Positions 1-5,092 of a DNA stretch of 5,666 nt are shown piece by piece. The first letter of the stretch is position 1, and each line of letters starts with the position of its first letter. Position numbers and translations under genes: made by a program. The notes beneath the pieces were generated by a model. The model had not been told where the DNA came from and did no database searches. It was given only the letters and a program-made list of their open reading frames with translations. The DNA comes from Nocardia sp. (lineage in GTDB: Bacteria; Actinomycetota; Actinomycetes; Mycobacteriales; Mycobacteriaceae), in NCBI GenBank assembly GCA_013361595.1, contig JABFXT010000837.1, forward strand, positions 1 to 5,666, given 5' to 3'.

Positions 1-327
1 CCCCTGCCGGTGCAGTGAATACAACTGATCGGCCAGATCGTGCGGCAACAGCGCCCGGGAGAGATCGCGTGCGAGCAGGTATTCCGAATCGGCTGTGGCG
101 AGAGCGGCGGTGGTGAGCGAACGTTCCAGGCCGCCGGGGATATTGGGGTCCGGGAGCGCGGCCGCGAGTTCACCTACCACTCTGTCGATCTCGGTACCGG
201 GTAACGCGGTGACGCCCGATGCCGGGTCGTCTCCGAGCCAGCGCCACGAGACATACACATCCCCCGCGTCGGCCATCCGCACCAGTACGGTCGGCCGATC
301 GGTCCGCACCGGTCCCCGCTCGCTCAT
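1..327 (-). CDS. CHAT-domain (caspase-like) protein, N-terminal part only
   Basis: This is an open frame of 109 codons starting at ATG 327-325 and running off the left edge without a stop. The first residues read MSERGPVRTDRPTVLV, followed by a WRWLGDD segment (residues 28-34). Residues 83-106 (YLLARDLSRALLPHDLADQL and on) resemble the helix that precedes the CHAT fold in actinobacterial CHAT proteins, where a conserved 'aLLP' segment is followed by a strand and a 'PWE' motif. CHAT proteins are clan CD cysteine peptidases related to caspases, with a His/Cys dyad; both residues would lie beyond the window, so catalysis cannot be judged. The ATG overlaps the TGA of the TPR gene as ATGA, with only a weak GGGTGATC-like upstream sequence, so translation is probably coupled. 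The assignment rests on the short N-terminus plus the TPR neighbour and is inference rather than proof. Confidence 0.7.
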   Translation of the reverse strand, partial: MSERGPVRTDRPTVLVRMADAGDVYVSWRWLGDDPASGVTALPGTEIDRVVGELAAALPDPNIPGGLERSLTTAALATADSEYLLARDLSRALLPHDLADQLYSLHRQG

Positions 328-1835
328 ACCGTGATCACCCGGTCCTCGCGGACGCGCTGCCCGTAGCGCTGTTCGGCGGCCGCGATGTAATCGCCGAGCG
401 CGATACGCGGACCGGGCGATACGGCCAGCCGCGGCGGCGGTGATACCGGAAGACCGGCCGACGCCGCGACCCGCGCGAGTGCGGCGCCGAGATACAGCGG
501 GCCCGGTGCCGGTTCGGCACCGGGCGGCTGCGCGGAACTGTCCAGCGGGAACTGTGGACGCTCCACCCGGTCACCGGAGGCGGTATCCAATGTGGTCCCG
601 GCGCATTGAGTTTCGATGAGATCGGCGAGCAACTGACCGTCCTGGCACAGGTAGGCGAATCGGAACGCCAGCCGGACAGCGGGATCGGCGACCTCCCGGT
701 TCCACTGATCGCGCTGATGGCCACTCGGCAGGGTGTAGCGCACCGCGTCGATAGCGATCGCGGAGGGTACCGCCAGCGCACGGCCCAGCGCCAGCAGTTC
801 GGCGGGCGGGGAATCCATATGGTCGACCACCATCTGCACCAGTACCGCGTGCCAGTAGTCGAGCTGAGCGCACTGGAGGCCGAGCCCGCGTTCGGCGTAG
901 ACGGTGAACGCCGCGTCGAGCAGCTGCTGCCCCTCGCCGACCGCGCCCCGCGCATAGGCGACGGTGGCGAGGCGGCACTGCACCGAAGCGGAGTCCAGGA
1001 CCGCACCCGAACTCCGGAAACAGTCCAGGCTGCGCCCGTACCATTCCTCGGCCCGGTCGACCTCGCCGCGGCATTCGGCCAGGTAACCGCGGATCTTCCA
1101 GCCGACGCCGGCCCGATAACCGAGTCCGGCTCGTTCGTAGTACTCCTGGCTGGCCAGCACCAGTTGCTCCGCCTCGTCGAGCCGTTGGAGACGGCTGAAG
1201 AGCTGGGCCAGATTCTGCTGCGTATCGGCGAGGGCGTTATGGTCTCCCGCCGCGGTGAACGCCGCCAACGCCTGCTGGGCGAAATCGATGCCGAGCTCGC
1301 GGCGACCGGTCTCGAAATAGGCACCGGCCAGGTTCATCAGCGGATGCCCGATGAGATGTGGGGCGAAACGCATTGCCGCGTCCAGGGATTCGGTGGCGAT
1401 ATCGACGACGCGGTTCCACTGACTGCGGTGGGTCGCCACTGCAGTGAGCGACAGCAGGCACGTTACCCGCAGCACACCCAGATCCTCGCCGTCGGCGAGC
1501 AGGTCCCGCGCCTTCTCCAGCGCCGATTGCGCGTCGTCGAGCGCACCGAGATGCTGCAGCGCCTGCGAATAGTTGATCAGTGTGGAGGCCGTTTTCTCGA
1601 CGGCGTCCGCCGGGATCTGGCCCAGCGCGGACCGATACCGGGTCGCCGCGCCCTGATGGTCGCCGAGTTCGTCGTACATACTCGCGGCATTGATCAGGGC
1701 GCTGGTGCGGACGCCACCGGTGGTGGTCGCCACCGCGTGTTCGAAAATCCGCAGCGCCGCCGCGATATCCCCGCGCTGGTACGCGGCCGCGCCCTCGTAG
1801 AGCAGTTCCAGCCCGGGCGGATCTTGTTCGCTCAT
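324..1835 (-). CDS. TPR-repeat protein, predicted partner of the CHAT protein
   Basis: This 503-aa protein begins MSEQDPPGLELLYEGAAAYQ. Residues 7-315 are almost entirely helical pairs of about 34-40 residues with the TPR pattern (small residue at position 8, Ala at 20, and a closing Ala/Pro region), roughly eight repeats; clear ones are at about 10-39, 45-72, 83-112, 164-195, 203-235, 243-274 and 284-315. Residues 346-412 form a distinct tail (PSAIAIDAVRYTLPSG, then R-x-x-W and a helix of the LLADLIE type), a module I recognise from actinobacterial TPR proteins encoded beside CHAT proteins. Residues 413-475 are a Pro/Ala/Ser-rich linker and the last 25 residues are charged. No signal peptide or membrane segment is seen, so it should be cytoplasmic. 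The start at 1835 is chosen over an in-frame ATG at 1877 because the latter lies inside the upstream gene, while 1835 gives a TGAGATG junction. Likely role: sensor or scaffold that holds or activates the CHAT peptidase (inference). Confidence 0.88.
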   Translation of the reverse strand: MSEQDPPGLELLYEGAAAYQRGDIAAALRIFEHAVATTTGGVRTSALINAASMYDELGDHQGAATRYRSALGQIPADAVEKTASTLINYSQALQHLGALDDAQSALEKARDLLADGEDLGVLRVTCLLSLTAVATHRSQWNRVVDIATESLDAAMRFAPHLIGHPLMNLAGAYFETGRRELGIDFAQQALAAFTAAGDHNALADTQQNLAQLFSRLQRLDEAEQLVLASQEYYERAGLGYRAGVGWKIRGYLAECRGEVDRAEEWYGRSLDCFRSSGAVLDSASVQCRLATVAYARGAVGEGQQLLDAAFTVYAERGLGLQCAQLDYWHAVLVQMVVDHMDSPPAELLALGRALAVPSAIAIDAVRYTLPSGHQRDQWNREVADPAVRLAFRFAYLCQDGQLLADLIETQCAGTTLDTASGDRVERPQFPLDSSAQPPGAEPAPGPLYLGAALARVAASAGLPVSPPPRLAVSPGPRIALGDYIAAAEQRYGQRVREDRVITV

Positions 1836-1836
1836 C

Positions 1837-2946
1837 TCAAAAATCCGACTCCGATTCGGCGGCCGCGACCTCGGCACGCAGGGGGGTGATATCGACGGGG
1901 CCCGCCGCGGTTTCGCCGGCGGCCGCGGAACCGGTGTGCCCGGCGCGGCGTAGCCGGGCGTGAGCCAGTTCCCTGATCAGACCGCGCTGCCGGATATCGC
2001 CTGCGGGGTCGATCCGGTGCCGGTTATCCGGCGCCGCGGGATCGGCCGGTGATCCGGCGGCGTCCGGCGCGGCTGGCCCCACGCCCGGGACGTAGATCTC
2101 GATACCGGAGACCGTCCCGGTGATATCGGCCATCACCGCCGACCAGGTATCGCCGTTCAACGCCAATGCGGCGGCCCGGATCCCGGCCGCTGTCCGGACC
2201 AGCGCCCGAGGTCGCAGATGCGCCGGCGGATCCGCGCGCAGTCCCGGCGCGGCGACCACCCGCACCCGGAGAGTGCTGCCGCCCGAGACCCGGACGAGTT
2301 CCCAGGACACCGCCCGTTCGGAAGCGTCGACGATACCGGGAGGGCAATGCCGCCAATCCCATCCGGCACTGCCTCTTTCGAGGACGAGGGCGGTATCGGC
2401 GACGCCGGGCGGCCCGCCTGCCGCCAGCGCGTAGTCGGTGGCCCGGGCGGGTTCGGGATCCGCGAGAACCACCGGGTCGGTGGCGGCCTCCGGTGCGTCG
2501 GCACCGTCGACGATGCTCTCACAGAATTCGCTCAACTCCGCTGTCTCACGGTCCAGTTCGGTCGGATCGAGCGCGGGAATACCGTCCACGGTCGACGCGG
2601 GCCACCAGCGTGCCGCCCAGTGCGCGTAGCCGAGCCGGCGCACCGCGGCTGCCAGCTCCGGCCGTTCGGGACGGGTGGGCAGTTCGACCGGATCGGTGTA
2701 CTCGTCGACGGCCACCGCGACCTCGGCGCCGTAGAGCGCCCACAGCCACTCCTGGGCGGTATCGAGGTCGTGCAGGATCGCCGCCGGAACAGGCCGGCCC
2801 GCCAGCAGACTCCAGCTCAGCAGGCCGCCGCCGACTTCCAGGACAGCGGTGTCCAGTCCCGGGACCGCCGCCGGATCGGGCGAGCCGCCCGGCGCGATAC
2901 TCCAGCGGCCGGGTCCGAGCAGCCGGATGCGCACAGTGTCGACCAT
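1837..2946 (-). CDS. Conserved-looking protein of unknown function in the TPR-CHAT operon (369 aa)
   Basis: Function not recognised. The protein starts MVDTVRIRLLGPGRWSI. Residues 55-78 are a helical, Trp-containing stretch; residues 103-127 carry an aromatic motif (GYAHWAARWWPAS, then DGIPALD) followed by an acidic helix rich in Glu (130-145). Residues 168-285 look beta-rich: a GWDWRHCPPGIVDASE segment (195-210), SWELVRVSGG, then alternating strands (RVRVVAAPG; GIRAAALALNG; GIEIYVPG), compatible with a beta-sandwich or binding module. Residues 286-312 are a Pro/Ala/Asp linker, and the tail (315-369) holds an Arg-rich helix and an acidic end. No signal peptide or transmembrane segment. The ATG at 2946 shares one base with the TGA of the 455-aa gene (TGATG), with a GAGGG stretch about 8 bases upstream as a possible ribosome-binding site. 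A longer frame reaching back to 3150 was not used because it would lie within the preceding gene. From its position it is probably a component or adaptor of the cassette. Confidence 0.82.
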   Translation of the reverse strand: MVDTVRIRLLGPGRWSIAPGGSPDPAAVPGLDTAVLEVGGGLLSWSLLAGRPVPAAILHDLDTAQEWLWALYGAEVAVAVDEYTDPVELPTRPERPELAAAVRRLGYAHWAARWWPASTVDGIPALDPTELDRETAELSEFCESIVDGADAPEAATDPVVLADPEPARATDYALAAGGPPGVADTALVLERGSAGWDWRHCPPGIVDASERAVSWELVRVSGGSTLRVRVVAAPGLRADPPAHLRPRALVRTAAGIRAAALALNGDTWSAVMADITGTVSGIEIYVPGVGPAAPDAAGSPADPAAPDNRHRIDPAGDIRQRGLIRELAHARLRRAGHTGSAAAGETAAGPVDITPLRAEVAAAESESDF

Positions 2947-4313
2947 CAGACCGCCCTCGGTTCGGCCGTTTCCGGCTCCGGTACCGTCCGTGCGCTCAAC
3001 GCCTTCCGGACCCGGGTGCGATGATCGAGCGCCACCGAACGTGCCACCCCGTCCAGCAGATCCCACAACTCGTCGAGTTCGGTGACCGGTATCGCCCGGA
3101 CATCTCGCCCGTGCAACCGCACCCACAGCCGCCGCAGGTACGGGCGCCACGGCGTGCGCAGTTCGGCGGCGATGACGGCGAGCGGATCACGGTCGCCGGG
3201 CAGCGGATGGATCGCCAGCCGGCGCGCCTGCAACACATAGGCCTCCCGTTGCCACCTGCTGTTCACCAGTTGCTGGGCCGCCGACTCGGCGGTGGCCCCC
3301 GCAATGTCCCGCGTCTCCGGTGGCGTGATCGGCGCCAGCCCGAGCGCCAGCTCCACCCCGGCCGCCGCGGTGAGGCGCAGCGATTCACCGAGCAGTGCCC
3401 ACGGCGCGCAACTGCGGGCGATCTCGGTGGTGACCAGGTCCGGAATCGGTGGCAGCTCGGCTCGTTCGGTGGAGACCTGTAACACCGTGAAAACCCGCTC
3501 GTGGATGGTTCGGTCGAACGGCAGGCCGAGGCCGGCGGTGGACGCCGACGCACCCACCGCCGGACGGCGCGGCGCCGGATGGACCGTCAGTCCCAGCTCG
3601 TGGGCGCGCCCGAGCTCGGCGGACGAGCCGGGGGGCGCGCAGCGCCACAGCTCGATTCCCGTATGTGTGCCCACATTCTTCGCGACCAGTTCCCCGAGCA
3701 ACCGGCGCCCGGTGTCGGTATCGGTTCCGGTGCGGGTCGCGACCGCGTGTTCCAGTAGTTGCCGTAGTGCCCCGGTGTACTCGACCGGTGCCGCGGGCGG
3801 CGCCGGGCGGCGGCCCCAGGCAGTGCCGATCAGATCATCGAGCAGCGCCGTCCGCGCGGAATCGGTGAGATGGTCCTTGAGCGCCTGCGTGGTACGCCCG
3901 GCCGTGAAGCCGTGGATCTCGCGCAGTACCGACTCGGCGCGGACCCGGTCCCGGTCCGGATCGGGGTGGCCCCGGGTGACGGCCAGTTCGAAACAACGCT
4001 GGAAGTAGAGATCCTGAGCGGTGCCCTCGGTGATCCGCAACCGGCGGCGGACCTGTTTGAGCAGGGTGAACCAGGCGGCGGTCGCCCGCAGCGCGTCGGC
4101 CTGGGCACAGACCCGGGCGGCGAGCAGTGTCGCGCCGTCGGGGGTCAGCACCGCGCCCCCGCAGCTCGGATACTGCACCGGCCGGATGACCAGCGGATCG
4201 AGGATCGATTTGACGGTCCGGCGCAGCGGCCCGCCCCCGGGTCCGCTCAACGCCTCGACACCCCCGAGACCGCGCCACACCTCATCGAGCACCATGGCCC
4301 GCGGTCGTCGCAT
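2946..4313 (-). CDS. Protein of unknown function, first gene of the TPR-CHAT operon (455 aa)
   Basis: Function not recognised. The protein is mostly helical with short Pro/Gly breaks and has no signal peptide or membrane segment. Visible landmarks: an N-terminal MVLDEVWRGLGG helix (7-18); a PVQYPSCGGAVLTPDG turn (45-60); a long basic helix WFTLLKQVRRRLRI (81-94); a segment LYFQRCFELAVTRGHPDPDRDR (102-123) with a Cys; a helix LLDDLIGTAWGRRP (157-170); and a C-terminal core RPYLRRLWVRLHGRDVR (390-406) followed by ELWDLLDGVARSVALDHRTR (414-433). This last part has the look of a conserved domain because of its tight Trp, Leu and charged pattern. No P-loop, kinase, nuclease or peptidase motif is evident. 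The ATG at 4313 is preferred because a TAACCT -10 box lies six bases upstream, which suggests leaderless translation; a second in-frame ATG at 4295 (residue 7) is the alternative. Neither has a Shine-Dalgarno sequence. Confidence 0.82.
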   Translation of the reverse strand: MRRPRAMVLDEVWRGLGGVEALSGPGGGPLRRTVKSILDPLVIRPVQYPSCGGAVLTPDGATLLAARVCAQADALRATAAWFTLLKQVRRRLRITEGTAQDLYFQRCFELAVTRGHPDPDRDRVRAESVLREIHGFTAGRTTQALKDHLTDSARTALLDDLIGTAWGRRPAPPAAPVEYTGALRQLLEHAVATRTGTDTDTGRRLLGELVAKNVGTHTGIELWRCAPPGSSAELGRAHELGLTVHPAPRRPAVGASASTAGLGLPFDRTIHERVFTVLQVSTERAELPPIPDLVTTEIARSCAPWALLGESLRLTAAAGVELALGLAPITPPETRDIAGATAESAAQQLVNSRWQREAYVLQARRLAIHPLPGDRDPLAVIAAELRTPWRPYLRRLWVRLHGRDVRAIPVTELDELWDLLDGVARSVALDHRTRVRKALSARTVPEPETAEPRAV

Positions 4314-4319
4314 GAGCCC

Positions 4320-4325
4320 AGGTTA
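4320..4325 (-). promoter_or_regulatory. Candidate -10 box for the minus-strand operon (leaderless)
   Basis: Read on the minus strand, the sequence is GATAACCTGGGCTCATG. TAACCT matches the actinobacterial TANNNT -10 pattern and its last base lies six bases before the A of the ATG at 4313, the spacing that puts transcription start at or next to the start codon. No ribosome-binding site precedes that ATG, which fits a leaderless mRNA, common in this bacterial group. I see no convincing -35 hexamer, also usual in these organisms. Confidence 0.45.
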
Positions 4326-4353
4326 TCGGAGTAGTGCCCCGGTGGCGCTGCCG

Positions 4354-4391
4354 AAAGTTGGGATCGGTAGGGGCGCGCCGATTCCTACTTT
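4354..4391. promoter_or_regulatory. Imperfect inverted repeat in the divergent intergenic region, possible operator
   Basis: The left arm AAAGTTGGGATCGG (4354-4367) and right arm CCGATTCCTACTTT (4378-4391) pair at 12 of 14 positions around a 10-base centre. Both strands therefore carry AAAGTNGGRATCGG. The centre overlaps a perfect 8-bp palindrome GGCGCGCC (4372-4379). The dyad lies between two divergent genes and overlaps a TACTTT (4386-4391) that could be a -10 box for the lipoprotein gene, so a dimeric regulator could control one or both genes. No regulator family is identified. Confidence 0.4.
4386..4391 (+). promoter_or_regulatory. Weak candidate -10 box for the lipoprotein gene
   Basis: TACTTT fits the TANNNT pattern and lies 53 bases before the ATG at 4445, giving a plausible 5' leader of about 45 bases. 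The nearest TTG-type element (TTGGGA, 4358-4363) is 22 bases upstream, too far for a normal -35 spacing, so the call is weak. It falls inside the right arm of the dyad. Confidence 0.25.
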
Positions 4392-4434
4392 TCTCGTAAC
4401 GGCCACGAACACCGGGCCGGAACACCGAGAGAAC

Positions 4435-4439
4435 AGGAA
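4435..4439 (+). promoter_or_regulatory. Ribosome-binding site of the LpqH-like lipoprotein gene
   Basis: AGGAA stands five bases before the ATG at 4445. It decides the start, and the protein then begins directly with a well-formed lipoprotein signal peptide. Confidence 0.7.
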
Positions 4440-4444
4440 CCACC

Positions 4445-4984
4445 ATGAACGCCACGATCTTCCGCCTCGGCGCCGTCGCCCTCGCCGCCTCCGCCACTCT
4501 GCTGCTGTCCGCCTGCGGTGACGATACGAGCACCACCGCGGCACCGGCGGGCCCGAATACCTCGACCGCGGCGGGCGACACCGCCACCGGCGGCGGCGCA
4601 TCGGCTGCCACGGTCGACGGTAAGGCGCTGGAGGCGAATTTCGAGACCACCTGCGCCAAGCAGGGCAACACCCTGGCGCTGGCGCTGACCGATACCGCCA
4701 ATGTCCGGTACGGCCAGCTGAGCGTCAGCGCCAGCATCGTCGACGACACCACCGTGCAGGCGGTGGCCATCGCGGGCAGTCAGGGCGGTTCGAACGGAAT
4801 GCCCTACGCGGTCGGTTACGGCAACGGCCAGCCCGGCGGTTCCGCCCGGCTGACCAAGGACGGCGACACCTACACGGTGACCGGCAAAGGCATCGGCGCG
4901 CCCGATATGGCCGACCCGCTCGCCGGACCCGCCGAGGCGGCCTTCGAGATCACCTTCGCCTGCTCGACTGTCGTCGGCGGCTGA
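4445..4984 (+). CDS. LpqH-family (19 kDa antigen-like) secreted lipoprotein
   Basis: This 179-aa precursor has an Arg7 n-region, a hydrophobic core (residues 8-20) and a lipobox LSAC with the lipidated Cys at 24, followed by GDD. Residues 26-55 are a Thr/Ala/Gly/Ser-rich linker, typical of exported mycobacterial-type lipoproteins and a possible O-glycosylation region. The mature domain begins at VDGK (57-60) and has the LpqH layout: a Cys in ETTC (70), a TKDGDTYTVTGKGIG stretch (137-151), a PDMADP motif (153-158) and a final FEITFACS with the second Cys at 173, expected to form the family's disulfide with Cys70. M. tuberculosis LpqH has matching KDG-YKITG, DMANP and FEI-CS features. It would be anchored to the outer face of the plasma membrane or in the envelope; LpqH is a TLR2 ligand and abundant surface antigen, but the physiological role of this paralogue is unknown. 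The gene is divergent from the CHAT operon and followed by a hairpin. Confidence 0.9.
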   Translation: MNATIFRLGAVALAASATLLLSACGDDTSTTAAPAGPNTSTAAGDTATGGGASAATVDGKALEANFETTCAKQGNTLALALTDTANVRYGQLSVSASIVDDTTVQAVAIAGSQGGSNGMPYAVGYGNGQPGGSARLTKDGDTYTVTGKGIGAPDMADPLAGPAEAAFEITFACSTVVGG

Positions 4985-5005
4985 TCGCGGGCCGGGCATC
5001 CGGCT

Positions 5006-5055
5006 CCTCGTCGCACCGCACGCTCGGTTTCCGCCGAACGTCCGGCGCGACGAGG
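5006..5055 (+). terminator. Large imperfect hairpin between the lipoprotein and membrane-protein genes
   Basis: Arms 5006-5027 and 5034-5055 pair at 19 of 22 positions, with a six-base loop TTTCCG. The outer nine pairs (CCTCGTCGC against GCGACGAGG) are perfect. The hairpin starts 22 bases after the lipoprotein stop. No run of T follows, so it is not a classic intrinsic terminator; it may be a U-tract-free actinobacterial terminator, a stabiliser of the lipoprotein mRNA 3' end, or an attenuator ahead of the next gene. Confidence 0.5.
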
Positions 5056-5082
5056 TGGCCAGGTATCCGGACCACAACCTTC

Positions 5083-5088
5083 AGGAGA
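5083..5088 (+). promoter_or_regulatory. Ribosome-binding site of the membrane-protein gene
   Basis: AGGAGA lies four bases before the ATG at 5093 (AGGAG, five bases), the strongest Shine-Dalgarno in the window. It fixes the start of the last gene. Confidence 0.75.
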
Positions 5089-5092
5089 AATC

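Larger units (their letters stand above)
1..4313 (-). other. Probable four-gene operon: unknown, unknown, TPR, CHAT
   Basis: The four minus-strand genes have junctions of minus 1 base (TGATG at 2948-2944), plus 1 base (TGAGATG at 1839-1833) and minus 4 bases (ATGA at 327-324). There is no room for internal promoters or terminators outside coding sequence, so a single transcript with stop/start coupling is the simplest reading. The operon runs past the left edge, so further genes may belong to it. Confidence 0.8.

Noticed and set aside
1837..1857. C-terminal SESDF of the 369-aa protein as an FxSxx-COOH type peptide-maturation signal
   Set aside because: The spacing and residues do not match FxSxx at the C-terminus, and no radical SAM gene is in the window.
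1836..1877. Upstream extension of the TPR protein to an ATG at 1877
   Set aside because: It would add 14 residues inside the preceding gene, Arg/Pro-rich and not TPR-like; ATG 1835 fits the TGAGATG junction.
606..1889. Plus-strand open frame of 427 codons opposite the TPR gene
   Set aside because: It is antisense to a protein with clear TPR repeats; its translation is rich in Arg, Gly, Gln and Val with no domain pattern, as expected for a shadow frame in high-GC DNA.
2947..3150. Upstream extension of the 369-aa protein to an ATG at 3150
   Set aside because: The added 68 residues lie wholly within the 455-aa gene in another frame and are low-complexity Ala/Gly/Arg; the ATG at 2946 gives a coupled start.
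2166..3482. Plus-strand open frame of 438 codons spanning the junction of the two unknown genes
   Set aside because: The translation is Arg/Pro-dominated low complexity and crosses a tight TGATG junction on the other strand, typical of a GC-driven shadow.
4372..4379. GGCGCGCC palindrome as an independent site
   Set aside because: Eight-base GC palindromes are common at this base composition; it is only noted as the centre of the larger dyad.
4385..5077. Minus-strand open frame of 230 codons opposite the lipoprotein gene
   Set aside because: The plus strand has a ribosome-binding site, signal peptide, lipobox and LpqH-like domain; the antisense frame is Gly/Arg-rich without any motif.
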